DNA from: Fomitopsis serialis
Lineage: Eukaryota > Basidiomycota > Agaricomycetes > Polyporales > Fomitopsidaceae
Direction: 5' to 3'
Assembly: GCF_022376445.1 (NCBI RefSeq)
Contig: NW_025954961.1
Location: 62,001 to 126,000 of the forward strand
DNA: 64,000 bases
Shown: piece after piece, positions 28,352 to 39,739 of the stretch
Layout of the letters: each line of letters begins with the position of its first letter
How positions within the stretch are numbered: position 1 is the first letter of the stretch
Position numbers and translations under genes: made by a program
Notes under the pieces: generated by a model
What the model was told of the DNA's origin: nothing
What the model saw: only the letters and a program-made list of their open reading frames with translations
Database searches by the model: none

Positions 28352-29538
28352 TCACTTCCGCATCCTCTTTTTGAAGCGTTCCATAACCTGTACGGAACGC
28401 ATAAGAATTGACTCATAAATAGGCATCATTATGTACCATTTCGTCCGTGGCCATCTGCGGCCGGTCATTTCTTGGTGGACGTGGTTCATGGTCTTCCGGC
28501 AGCAAGCCCATAGCTTCAAGCTTTGCGTCCCGAATGATGTCCGCATCAGACTTCGCTTTGAGGTTAGGTCGGTAGACTATCGTGATATGTCAGCACTGCT
28601 CAGCGACACGATTGGCAGACACGTACAGCGAGAGGCGGCAAGATGTTCTTCGTCGTTGCCCGCCTTTTTTGGTCGGTCTTTGCGTTCCTCCGTCAGTATT
28701 CGCTTTGCCTTCTCGGTGTCTTCGATGTTCTTCAACCGAGTACTGTTATGAACGTAGTAAGATACGGTAGTAACCTGACAAAGAGCATCGCTTACTCCAT
28801 CCCAAGGTCCACTTCCGGTATAGCCGTTAGCATCGCTAAGCTGTTTGTGACGCTCCCCTCATCCTGCTCCTTCTCCTGCTTCAACTTGTATATGTCGAAC
28901 AGTTCCGCATATGGATCCCGTGGCCCCTCGTCTTTCTGTGGTTCGTTCGAGGTACCTCGCCGAGCCTTCATGTTCTCCTCGATGTAAGCCATCCTGCAGA
29001 GTGTTAGCGGGTAGCACAGGAGTGTGTCAAACAGCGATTCGACGTACATATGCTTATCCACGTCGAGCACATTGGTCTGCTGCGTGAAGTTGTTCGTTCG
29101 TACGACCCTCCTCGCTTTCGCCTCTGCGTCTGCTTCTTCGCTAAATGAATACAGTCAGTGCCTATCGAGACTGCTGCACCAGAGATAGCACGTACTCCTC
29201 CTCGTCCTCCTTACTCGAACTGCCCTTCTTCAAGCCCCCGACCTCCTCCTCGCCCTCCCGTGGTCTCTTCTTTTTTTTCTTCGCATCACCCTTAACAAGT
29301 GTCTGGGTATCGATGCCCTCTCTCGCTCGCCTGAGCTTCCGAAGCTCGATGAGGTCTGCTAGCCTGCGGAGGAGAATACAGACATTGGTCAATCCCCCAG
29401 GACTGAGTAAACATGGAAGACCACCCAGAGGACCTACTCTAGCTTGTCTTGCGCTTCTTCCTCGGGTTCTTGCGTGTCTTCAACTTCAATAGGCTTCTGG
29501 CGGAGATGAGGTCTGGGTGCAGCGCGTTTCCTGATCAT
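28352..29538 (-). CDS. Hep59/C9orf78 (Tls1) family splicing-associated protein
   Basis: Homologue of the hepatocellular carcinoma-associated antigen 59 family, which in fission yeast is Tls1, a spliceosome-associated protein affecting telomere and silencing genes. It starts MIRKRAAPRPHLRQK at 29538, then LIELRKLRRAREGIDTQTL, a Lys/Glu-rich stretch (GDAKKKKKRPREGEEE), VVRTNNFTQQTNVLDVDKHM, YIEENMKARRG, YAELFDIYKLKQEKEQDEG, AMLTAIPEVDLGME, then the conserved C-terminal RFYRPN motif, ending ERFKKRMRK. Several small introns. Charged and low-complexity throughout, as expected for the family. The neighbour downstream is the UPF0652 gene on the same strand. Confidence 0.82.
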
Positions 29539-29804
29539 GGTGTTCTGGTAGGTCACAAAGGCTCAATGACGCGGAAGCGCCCATTGCATCGCACACAGTT
29601 ATCAGCGATACCAAAGATGGATCATAGCAACAATTAAGAGTAGATTTTCATAAGACGTACGCATTGGAGGCAGTACGCAAATGCACAAGCGTTTTACATA
29701 CACAAGCGGGAGCAATAGGCGGCAATGCAATGTATACATGAAGACTCGGAGACATATACGATTAGTCCATGGAACCGGCAACCTATGAAGACGGGACCTT
29801 GCGC

Positions 29805-31699
29805 CTATTGCCAAAGATTTTCGCGCGCTTCCACTGGATCAGGTATGGGTGTCGCCGACCGAGGGGTGGGTAGCTGCGAGGTACTCCCTTCCTCCGGCTC
29901 CCCCTGCACGCCCATAAGGCTTACAAACATTTCTCGAGCGACGTCGCCCACATCAGGTCTGGTATCCCGTAGCATATTGACCATGGAAGTAGTCGACGGA
30001 AGGCGCAGATCGGAACGAGGAGGCGAGGATAGCCTGTATTCATGCCTCTCAGGTACATCGAGAGGCGCCGGAGAGGCGTACCGAGAGAGAAGGGTTTCAG
30101 GTGGGCGTACACCCCCACGCCGGAGACGAGGAGCAATGACCTGACGTCTTGCCTCGTTGATGTCCGATATACTCGACCGGCGAGTCGTGTGAGAGTTGGC
30201 CTCGTCTGCAGGTGCAGTCGACTGACCAGCCGTCAGTGCAAACCAGGTCTGCGACGAGCTTGGTCCACTGGACGACGGAGAGGCAGCACTGGGCAGATCT
30301 GCATTGCTGTCTGAGGGTTCCTCAGAGGTGTCTGCAGCCCAAGGAAGGCTCCCTGCGACTTCTGGCCGAGAGAGGTAATGAGCAGGCACGACGGCTCGAG
30401 TGTGAACACTAGAGGTCGATGCCAGAGGGGGCTGCCCGTCCCGCAGTGAGCCACCTCTGCTGAGCCTAAACCGCCAAGTCCCATCGGTAGATTCTTCCGG
30501 TTCAGCTCTTACTTGCGGCTGGTCTTGCGAGGTTTGTCGCATAGACGACCGACGACGCGACGTGAACTCGTTGAAGTCAACAGTGCGCGAACGCGCTGGG
30601 CGACGTATTGAATCGCTCCTGGACAAACTTGCGCCGATACCCGTGCCATGTGAACGCGATCCTGAGCGGTGGGACAAAGACCGTAAAGGCGGGGAGATAG
30701 ATCGAGGACTGATGGGCAGGACAATTGGTTCCCCTACGTCGGAGTCCCCCGTAGCTAGTGGTGTCGCATTGGAAGGCCTCAGTCTGTCCAGAAGTTGAGG
30801 GGACCGGCCATACGAAGGCGCAACATACGAAGTAGGTACGTACGCCTCATACAACTCGGTGTTGAGACGGGCGCCCTCGCCGTCCCAGAGTGCGTCAGCA
30901 TGCTGCGAGTCACGAGCATCCGCAGGTTCGTCTTCCTCGTCTGTGATCTCGGCCACTATATCGGTGACAGTATACCCAGACCTGAAGCGACCATTGTGTC
31001 GACGACTGGAGTAAACGTGTAGTGGAGCCGCTTGCATTCGAAGCGACTTTGCCGTATGCTCAGAGATAAGTCGGCGGTCGAGAAAGCTAGTCCGAGTACG
31101 TCGGTCGGCCATTTCCTGTGGGAATGCACAAGTTGTGAGTAGTTCAAGAAATAGAACAACAGAAAACGAAGACGCGTAATTGGGGGCACGTATAGGCTGA
31201 CAGCTGCATCCATTGTACTACAGGACCGCAACTCACGGGTAGCCCCACCTCGAACTCTGGCCTCACGCGTCGACGAGGTGATGGAACAGAGGGACCTAGT
31301 GATCACCACGAAGCCCGCCGAGACCGTCCAAAATACGTTCCCAACGCATCTTATCCTCGAACAAGAAGTTCCGATCGTATCCAAGTGAAAAATGTACGAA
31401 CCTTGACAAGGACATCGACCAGCGTTGCTGTGAAAGAATCGCCCTCATCCAGTTCTTCCACGAAGGTCTCATAGCTGATTGGAGGTTCGCCGCTTTCCCG
31501 ATTGATTCGCTTGACGGCCCCAGTTCTGCGAGGTGATACATAAGCACCACTGGTAGGGCCCGAGGTGCACGGCCCGGTTACTTACACCAGATTCTTCATT
31601 TTGGTTTGCAGTACCTCGTCATGGTGACCTAGTGTCCTGCACGAGGATGGTTACATATTATTTTATGTTTTTATAGAGAAAGACGAACCATTTGCCCAT
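29805..31699 (-). CDS. Conserved-looking unknown protein, Ser/Pro-rich
   Basis: Not recognised. A 435-aa open frame (29805-31112) rich in Ser, Arg, Pro and Asp has no obvious domain. Three small upstream exons join it in phase: 31689-31699, 31586-31636 and 31402-31525, giving an N-terminus MGKWTLGHHDEV and then NRESGEPPISYETFVEELD, followed by a 286-bp intron and EMADRRTRTSF. The ordered 62-residue head and the disordered rest give about 498 aa. The three upstream exons total 186 nt, a whole number of codons, which supports joining them, but the long last intron means two separate genes cannot be excluded. Localisation unknown; no signal peptide or membrane segment seen. Confidence 0.6.
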
Positions 31700-32098
31700 A
31701 GCTGGACGTCGCGGGCGACTGCAGAGAAGGCGGTGGTTATGTAGACGGCGGGCGGTGGTGGGACCAGTCCAAGAGACGAGAAGCGTGATGATGCAAGCGC
31801 CCGCGAGACAAGATTTGTTTATCCCTGTTTGTAATGGCCACCGGATCGAGGCCTCAGAGGGCAGAGAGCCACACGCTGTGTCATCTCCTTTCTCCCTCTT
31901 CCTCCATCATCGAAGGGACAGGTGTGCCATTGTCTGAATAAACCATACGAAATCTGCCTTTGGTACGTCATCCACAGCTTGCAGAGCGATTCCACAGCAT
32001 TCTGAGCAGTCTGCTGAAGCTGAAGTGTTAGCGAGCCCGACCGCTCTGCTGCGACTTCTTGTCCACTTCTGAATCTTCTTGACCGACCCACACGTACC
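31700..32098. other. Divergent promoter region
   Basis: 400 bp between the starts of the Ser-rich protein gene (-) and TFIIB (+). No clear TATA element. A CT-rich leader precedes 32099. Confidence 0.4.
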
Positions 32099-33233
32099 AT
32101 GGCTACGGCGTACGCTCAGCCATTTCCGCTCGCCAATCCGGTGCATAAAATCGAGAAACCGACCTTCGGACCCGACCTCGCTGTGCGGCTCATCTGCCCC
32201 GAATGCAGGGACCCAAACCCCAATATCGTTGAGCAATTTAGCAGCGGCGATCTCGTGTGCGGTACGTGTGGGCTGGTGCTGGGAGATCGTGTTGTAGACA
32301 CCCGTAGCGAATGGAGGGTAAGTACTGCGCTGCGCGCCGTCCCCATTCTGCCATGAACTGTTTGCTTCTCTCGCTCACCTCCTGTAGACGTTCGCCAACG
32401 ACGAGGGTGATGACCCGTCGCGTGTTGGTGCTGCATCAGACCCGCTCATGGATGGTATGGAGCAATTGGATACCACCATATCCTTCCGAGATGGCGGTTC
32501 AGGCATCGCGCGCGAGCTCCAGCGCGCAGCCTCCCGCTCCTCCGCTTCGCGCGCGGAGCGTAACCTCCTACAAGCGTTCCGCGACATCTCCTCGTGGTGC
32601 GACCAGTTCTCCCTTCCTAAAACGATATCGGACATCGCAAAACAGCTGTACAAGCGGACTGACGAGGAGAAGCTCCTCCGCGGGAAGCCCTCCGAAGCAA
32701 TCATCGCTGCCTGTATCTTCATTGCGTGTCGACAGGCTCATGTCCCACGTACTTTCCGCGAGATCTGCAGTCTCACCGGTGTGAGCAAGAAGACGCTTGG
32801 ACAGTGCTACAAGGCGATGGAGCAGGCGTTTAACCTCACGCCCGGCGCGTCTGCGCAGGGTGATCGCCATCTCACCACGCCCGCTGCGGCGCGCGGTCCA
32901 GAGGACCTCCTCGTACGATACTGCAACCACCTCGACCTGCCCCCTAACGTCCAGCCCATTTGCTCCGACATCATCATCAAAGCACGCGAGCTGGGTATTG
33001 CAGATGGTCGCTCGCCTGTGTCCATCGCAGGTGGCGCCATCTACTTCACTTGCCATTTGCTTGGTAAAGTGAAGAGCGCACGAGACATCAGCACGGTCGC
33101 TGGTGTCAGCGAGGGCACGATCAAGCTTGTGTACAGGCTGTACTATGCAGAGAGAGAGAAGCTGATCAAGGAGGAGTGGATAAAGGATGGGAAGGCCGAC
33201 CTAAGCCGGCTTCCCATGGACCAGACCAAATGA
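32099..33233 (+). CDS. SUA7: Transcription initiation factor TFIIB
   Basis: General RNA polymerase II factor that bridges TBP and polymerase. Two exons, 32099-32317 and 32388-33233, giving 354 aa, close to the usual 310-350. The zinc ribbon has Cys33, Cys36, Cys54 and Cys57 (CPEC...CGTC). The B-finger/linker contains [17 protein letters not shown]. Two cyclin folds follow: [17 protein letters not shown] through [10 protein letters not shown], and [17 protein letters not shown] through [11 protein letters not shown]. The frame is perfect. It is convergent with RRS1, 186 bp apart. The gene symbol follows the yeast name. Confidence 0.96.
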
Positions 33234-33419
33234 AGGAGAGAGAGGGAGAAAACTTCGTATGGACATGGCCGCCACCGTATACCATATGCACCCGTAATCC
33301 AGTGTTGTACATATAGCCTTATGATATGACAATGCTATGTCACTCGTTATGACCCAAATGCTCCTATGCACTGCGAATGATAAAGGAAGGGAAGAGAACT
33401 GGGAAATACAAGAGTATCA

Positions 33420-34598
33420 TCATCTTCTGCCCTTCTTCGCCTTACCACCACCACCCTCTCTGGCCAGCGCTGCGCTACCCTTGCCTTTGCTGACGGATCG
33501 GATCGCCTTACGTACGTTGAGTACTTGATCTCCACCGGAGAACTTGACTTTCTTCGCTGCTGGCTCCCGATCGAGCTTTTGCAGGATGGCAAGGTTGTGT
33601 GACTTCTCCGCCGTTGCAGAGACCTCGGTTGGGTCGAACTGGTGCAGAGTGAAACAAATGGTCAGCGGGGCACGACTCCCTCTGCCCTTCACGGCGCACC
33701 TTCCGCTTAACACCCTTGAGCTTTTTCTCGCCTTGCAGCGATTTGTCGAACTTGCCCATACTTGCTGTACTTGACCGCGTGGTTGCGAGTGTTCTGTCGA
33801 TCTGTGTTTTTCGCTCGCTGTTGGCAGGAGCGGTGCCGGTGCCACTCGCGCGTGGTCCTTGCGCACGAGCTAAATTCTGCTGGTGCTGCCGCTCGTTCTT
33901 AGCAACCTTTGCTTTTCGTGCATCGCGTGAGGCTTTTGCAGGATCGTGGTCTGCGTCTACGTTCCGACATCATGAGCGTCGACCTTCCTGGCTGAGTATT
34001 GATTTAGTGAGACGCACCTGCGTTTGCGGGGACCTCCGTGATCCACTGCCGTTCTTCCTTCTTGTTCGCACCCTTCCATCCCCAGCGGTCAACCCACTCC
34101 TGCTTCTCCTCATCCCATTCCTTCTTCTCTCTCCGCTTCTTCTGGATGCCCTTCGCCTTCGCGAATTGCTCCCATTTTGTTGGGGGCTTGGGCTTCGGTA
34201 AGGGCTTGGCGCGTGGAAGTTGCGTTGTCGGGGAAGGAAGTTTTGCGAGGGGACCGTCAGGGGAAGAGGTGATAGGGAGGGAGAACAGAGAGGAGACGAG
34301 TGCTTGGACGCCATCCCGAGCGGTCGCCTTAAGGTAACCCTCAACATCCTCGCTGTGGCACCATGAGACGTAAGGATTATAGTGATAGCGTGCACTTACT
34401 CATAGCTCTCCGTGTCAATAGGGTTTAAATCTGTCACGGTAAGGAAACCCGCGTCCACTTCAAGGGGGATTTCTTTCTCGACAGTGACGGCCTTTCTGGA
34501 GGAATGGAGGAAGTGACTGCTCAGTGGAAAGTTTTGACTGAGTCAGCAAGTACATACTGTTTCGCCGCCTGTGCGGCCAAAATGTCTGAGACGTCCAT
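33420..34598 (-). CDS. RRS1: Ribosome biogenesis regulator RRS1
   Basis: Nucleolar protein needed for 60S ribosomal subunit maturation, loading 5S RNP with RPF2. Start MDVSDILAAQAAKQ at 34598, followed by TVEKEIPLEVDAG and LTVTDLNPID, which are the family N-terminal motifs. Then PRAKPLPKPKPPTKWEQFAK, KGIQKKRREKKEWDEEKQEW and DRWGWKGANKK, the central signature. The C-terminal part has KFDKSLQGEKKLKG, KRKFDPTEVSATAEK and a basic Gly/Lys-rich tail ending GKAKKGRR. Introns are small; the frame is intact across all exons checked. Confidence 0.93.
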
Positions 34599-35355
34599 GA
34601 CAGACTTTTGTAGGAAGACGAAGAGGTAGCGTGGGCGCAGGCACTGAGGCAGCAGTGGAGGTGTGGCGAAAAGTGTGCAGACTGATCGGGCGAAATCTCA
34701 GATCTGAGAATGTCGGCGATACCCGACAACTGCGAGTGCGTCTTCCTGCCAGTGGAAACTCACGTTGCCACTCCTAGCTGCTCCCACTTCCTTGCCCCCA
34801 TCGCCTGAAATTGTGTCAAACATACATAAGTTATAAACGACAAAAACTGTGCCTACGATTGCTTCCTTCAGAAAGCACGTGGTTTGCGTCTCGGCCGAGA
34901 AATAGAGGCTACGCTAACTCAACAAAATCCTGCCTGACAGCGAAGTAGCTAACGGTGCTACCAGCGAAGGGAATTATCTACGAGGCTACCATAAATAGGT
35001 TAATTTGACAGTGCCATGCGCATCTCTACAGTCGCACCCGACGTATAAATCTATGGGGCCTGCGACTTTTTTCTCTCTGCCTCCGAGTCGCTATCCCTCC
35101 CCCGAGTCCCCGCTCACCGATAGTCCTGCGCACAAAGGAGGCTTTACGGAGGTATGGACGTCGTTCTCGATTGTTTCGCTTTGAATCCAACCGTCTATTT
35201 CTCCACTTAGCAGAGCGCCGTCTACAGGGACGATTTACACTGTCGTCGTTTCAGCCACACGCCAGCGGCCAGGTTAGTACCGCGGAAATAATCATACAGT
35301 ACTTGACAGCCACGTACTGAACTACAATACCTCCCCCAGTGACCCTTTTGCCAAC
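34599..35355. other. Divergent promoter region, RRS1 and MYND gene
   Basis: About 750 bp between two divergent starts. It contains a TATA-like site and a CT-rich leader on the MYND side (listed separately). Nothing coding seen. Confidence 0.45.
35043..35050 (+). promoter_or_regulatory. TATA-like box upstream of first MYND gene
   Basis: The sequence TATAAATC sits about 310 bp before the ATG at 35356 and is followed 20-60 bp later by a pyrimidine-rich stretch (ttttttctctctgcctcc and on), the usual look of a fungal core promoter. If used, it implies a leader of about 280 nt. Confidence 0.4.
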
Positions 35356-36623
35356 ATGCCCAACGTATGCGCCCACTGTCAGGGGCCAGCGACAAGACTA
35401 TGCAAGGGCTGTACCGCTTCCCCCACTTGGTACTGCTCAACGAAATGTCAGAAGGTCCACTGGCCAGAGCACCGCTTTCAATGTGCTTCGTCGCGCGAAC
35501 TAACGACCGCCGACCATCTTGTGCGAGCCATATATCGCAGACGTGCTCCGGAGGACGACGACACTTTGGCACAATACGGGTTCTCGCGCTTATGGAGGCG
35601 ACAGGGAAAAGACCTTTTCGAGCTGTACATCAGCGTGATCGCAGATCTTGGCGTCTCCGCGAGGAAACTCCATCAGTGGAGAGTGTCTGGCCGACTCCTC
35701 GACGAGCTTACAAGCGTGCTAGAGCGCCACCCCGGTGCACATCAACGCTACCTCCGATCCTGGCTTTCGCAGAACCCTTGGATTCTCGACAGAAACCTCG
35801 CCGTTCCCCCAGAGATCATCCATGCGCTCAAACTTCCCGCCATGCTCTACGCAGGGCTCCCCGCGTGGTATACCGACGAGCATATCATAAACGACCGCAT
35901 GCCATTGTTCTGGTCGCAGTGTTTCAGCCTCTGCGTCGAGCTGTTGCCCGACATCGACACCGTCTACAAGAATCATAGCGAATGGGTTGTGTTCGGCTTC
36001 TGCACTTGCTACGATGCCCAGGAGGAGGTGCGACTGCGCGAGACGTACGGGCAACTTTTGGACAGCTGCACATTCGACGAATTGTACGCCGCACACAGGA
36101 CTGCATCCATGGTGATGTTGTTCGATGCCAAGGGTCTAGGAGCCTCGCTGCGGGAGTTCCCGAACCTAGTTGACATGCTCAGTTCATCCCCCTTCAATAT
36201 TCGCCTCGTCTACTTCCTCAAGCAATACGTGCTCTGCGAGAACGTCGAGCTGTTTCCGGTCATGGCTGCCAGCTTCGGCTTCAATTCTTGTCATAACGAC
36301 GAGGAGATTGCTACGCTCAAAGACGCGTACAAGCGAGTGTTCGTCGAGATGCGCGTCGATCCGTTGATCCTGCACGAAGCAGCTACCCAAGGCATGCTCT
36401 TCGAGGTGGTCGTCGGATCACTTGGTTCCAGCGATGCCGACAACTTCGAACTGTATCACAGGGCGCTGAAGGAGGGGTGTCCTAGTTCTGTTCCCGACGA
36501 TTGTCTTAGTGTCCGCTACGCGGTAAGGAAGTCTCCGGTTGCAGCGTTGTTTTATAAACATCTCACTTTACTATCTTGCCGCAGGGGTGTTCAGACGCAT
36601 GCACAACGCCCGAGGCCAAATGA
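35356..36623 (+). CDS. MYND-type zinc finger protein 1
   Basis: Cysteine-rich MYND finger at the extreme N-terminus with ligands Cys5, Cys8, Cys16, Cys19, Cys27, Cys31, His39 and Cys43, a protein-interaction module. The remaining 350 residues are helical and unlike SET or other known domains; they are shared by the two other MYND genes in this window (for example the ADHLVRA stretch after the finger). Exon 1 is 35356-36522. A GT-AG intron of 62 bp (36523-36584) joins it in phase to a 39-nt exon ending TGA at 36623, giving 401 aa; the unspliced frame runs on to 36762. Function unknown; such lineage-expanded MYND proteins are common in Agaricomycetes. Confidence 0.8.
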
Positions 36624-37561
36624 TTCACGCTGCCGCTCCGTCCCCTTGGTGATGAGTCCTCGCTCGCCGACTGTCCCCGAAATGGTCGTGAGATCTATGT
36701 ATGTTCAATGCCGATTATTTATCGTCGTTTCCTACGCCCTCAGGCTATCATTGAAATATTGACTGTTGGGCGTACCCGAATGATTACACATCTGACGCTC
36801 GCCGGACTTCGGTGACGATGTAAGTCGGACTATGCTTCGCTTCAGGATCTCTTGAACGAATGCGAAGCGACCGACCCCTACGTATGCTCGTCTAGCATAC
36901 GTGCCCATCCATTGGTCATCGGTATGTTTTATGTTGACAAACCCGCGATGCCAGCCGTATTCGACGCAACGACTCCGATGACGGACCCATTGATTTAAAC
37001 CGCACGTACTAGTGGCTGTCCCAGGCTTGATCGTGCTCATAGTTACATTCAGCACTCCTGGATTTTACTGACCGTGTCAAACGACACATCCCAAGAGGGT
37101 AGCTCAGTGTTCAGCAGTTCGGCAAGGCAAATGTTGGATCAACTTCGCGACCTGCCAAAAAGGGGGAGACACTCCATTGTGGCGGCAAGTCGATCAACTG
37201 TAAGGCACGATGATATTGATCTCTGCCGGTGACCGGCGCCCTGCCTGAATTACGCCACCACAACTGCCACGCTGGGAAGACAAGGTGAGACGGAACTTGG
37301 TATTTATCTTCTACCTGCATCATCTGACGTTGCGCACAGCTTTGCGTGGTTATATACCCACCGGTAGGCTCGAGTGTCGAGAACATTGAGCTTCGGACCA
37401 CCGGAGTCCGTCAATATCAGAGATACCGCCGGTATGTTGATTCTGACTCTCCAAGGTCTATTGAATAGGAACTCACTATGATGATTTGCTACGAACATAT
37501 GTATAGACGCACACATAAGCCTAAGGCCCTGAAGGCTTGAAAGGATCTTCGCAGTCGACCA
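36624..37561. other. Intergenic between two MYND genes
   Basis: About 940 bp with no coding signal on either strand that I trust. It should contain the promoter of the second MYND gene. Confidence 0.4.
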
Positions 37562-38719
37562 ATGGGCTTGTTCTGCGCCAAGTGCCCGAAGTACGCCACA
37601 AAGAGGTGCAAAGGGTGTCAAGTGTCGAGTGCCAACTACTGCAGCAAAGACTGCCAGGAGCAAGACTGGCCGGAACACAAATTCGAATGCGAGTCGAAAG
37701 CTTCGATTGAGATTGGCACAGCTGATCGGCTGGTGCGCGCCGCCCACCGTCGCCGTCTGCCCCATGACATGGCTACACTCTCGGAGTGGGGCTTCGTACG
37801 TGCTGCGATGGACAACAGCATCCACGAACTCCTCGACTTCTGGGTCGAATTCATCGTCTCGCTGGAGATCCCCTCGAGGTCACTTCGTAACTGGCGGCGG
37901 GACCAAGTCTTATGCCAGATCATAGAGTTGGGATACCAGAAATCGGGCCGCGCCAGCAAGAGCCAGGCTTTCAAGTGGTTTAAGGAGCATCGATGGATCA
38001 TCGATCCCTCCCTGGGTGCTCCCCCGAACATCAGACAGGGGCCAGCGGACGCTTCTACACGTTTCCAGCGGTGGATCGGCCTCCCAGCCGCTGCTTTTCA
38101 GAACATAGATGCCGTCAGGTCGACGTGGCCCGAGAGCAAGAGAACCTGCTACGATATGAGTGAACTAGTGTTCAATCATTTCGCGATACTCCCGCCTACG
38201 ACGCTCTGGATCGATTTCGGGTTCTGCGTCTGCAGAAACGACCGCGAGGAGAAGAAGCTGGAGGATATCTACAGGCGTCTTCTTGAGCTGCACACATTCG
38301 AGGAGTTCTGGACCGCCTACGGCAATGGCACCCTCATATCCCTCATGGATCCGTTGCTGTCAGCGTTCGAGTGGCGAAAACGCGCGGAGCTGCTAGACGT
38401 TTTCCAGAACCCTACGCCGTCTAGCGACTCGAAGTCAGTATGGGTTCTGAAGGGAGCCATTCTTGCCGACGGGACTGGTTCCATCATGAGGGAACCGTCT
38501 CACCCGGTGTCGGTGGAGTATGGCTTCTGCAACGCACGGTCCGTCGACGACGTCAAGGAGCTCAAGCGGCTGTACATGCGGTTGTTCCTTGACGTCAATG
38601 TCCGTCCGCTGAAACTGCACGAGGTCGCCGTCGCGGACGGCTTGTACGGTTTCGCCAACAACGTTCTTGGTTTTGGGAAGGAGGAGAAAGAGGTGTTCGG
38701 GAGGCTGCTAGGGAGATGA
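37562..38719 (+). CDS. MYND-type zinc finger protein 2
   Basis: Single-exon 385-aa protein. MYND ligands Cys5, Cys8, Cys16, Cys19, Cys27, Cys31, His39 and Cys43 sit exactly as in MYND protein 1. After the finger come ADRLVRAAHRRRLPHDM, LLDFWVEFIVSLEIPSRSLR, FKWFKEHRWIIDPSLGAPP and, near the C-terminus, the YGFCNARSVDDVKELKRLY block and LHEVAVADGLYGFANN. The body is far closer to MYND protein 3 (49193-50368, opposite strand) than to protein 1. No known catalytic motif. Same orientation as its neighbour, which suggests tandem duplication. Confidence 0.82.
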   Translation: MGLFCAKCPKYATKRCKGCQVSSANYCSKDCQEQDWPEHKFECESKASIEIGTADRLVRAAHRRRLPHDMATLSEWGFVRAAMDNSIHELLDFWVEFIVSLEIPSRSLRNWRRDQVLCQIIELGYQKSGRASKSQAFKWFKEHRWIIDPSLGAPPNIRQGPADASTRFQRWIGLPAAAFQNIDAVRSTWPESKRTCYDMSELVFNHFAILPPTTLWIDFGFCVCRNDREEKKLEDIYRRLLELHTFEEFWTAYGNGTLISLMDPLLSAFEWRKRAELLDVFQNPTPSSDSKSVWVLKGAILADGTGSIMREPSHPVSVEYGFCNARSVDDVKELKRLYMRLFLDVNVRPLKLHEVAVADGLYGFANNVLGFGKEEKEVFGRLLGR

Positions 38720-39739
38720 GTCGCTGAACTTCCGCAGTGAGTGCGCCGTAGCACTTGACCTCATCAATATGAACTCACATGCATGCTCAGACTGCGGGCG
38801 GGGGTGCAAGCTAATATCGTTCGAATGCATGTTCCACACCCGGTTCATCAATTTCGTCTTACGCATGGATGTCTGCCGGGGTCGCGGAGTCGTACCTCAT
38901 TCCAATGTAGAATTTCTGAATGAAGGCTGGGGGCGAGTAATATTCGGAATTTCTTCCCGATCTTTCAAACGTCCACAATATTGCACCCATTGAATCAGTA
39001 TCGCGATGACTGTTCACAGCGTGGGTGTCTTGTTGGTATGACAAACCGTAAGAACCTGAGTAACCGTGAAATGCGAACTTGAGAAAATATTGTCACGGAT
39101 GATCAACTCTGCCCAGCTGAGTCGCCCCACTCGAGCGTCCTATTCTGCTGCCATGTGGCATCGCCAGCATGGTCGCGGTCATCTGCCTGTTCTCCTCAAA
39201 AGAAGTGAGTCGCGAGATGAGTGAGATGCGTCTGAGTGACAATCCAATGTTAGCCGCTCATGAATGTAACGGTGTTAACAAGGTACTACAACGGGGTTGT
39301 AGTCGTTTGTAGAGCCATTCTAATGCCGATTAGTGTGGGACGTGAAACAGTTATTGGCGGTCAGTTAAGCCGTTGGAGCCGCCGGATTCGAGTTGCCTGG
39401 ACGTCATGTTCCCTTGCCAGGCTGCCGCCACGGTGACCACGCCCCCTCTCGCGACCTCAGCGACTTCAGGCTAAGGGCAGTCGGCCCATCCCCTTGGCCA
39501 CGCTCGTAATCGCTGGTGTCGCCTTCTGTTGCCCTCATCTCCTTGCCAGACAACGCGCTCGAGAAGATCTCTCTAGATTCCGTTCGAGGGCAGCGAACAA
39601 GCCAGGTTCGACTTCAAGCGGACTTTGGCTCTGACCGAAGTGTGATACAGTGACATTTCATTGCTTGCATAGGCTGGTTGGTGAGCATCTTCTGTGACTC
39701 TGAGGATATTGCTCCCGTTGACCCTTAGACAGTGTCAAA
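38720..39739. other. Intergenic, MYND 2 to CorA
   Basis: About 1 kb. The last 300 bp before 39740 are CT-rich and probably hold the promoter and leader of the transporter gene. No coding frame seen. Confidence 0.4.
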
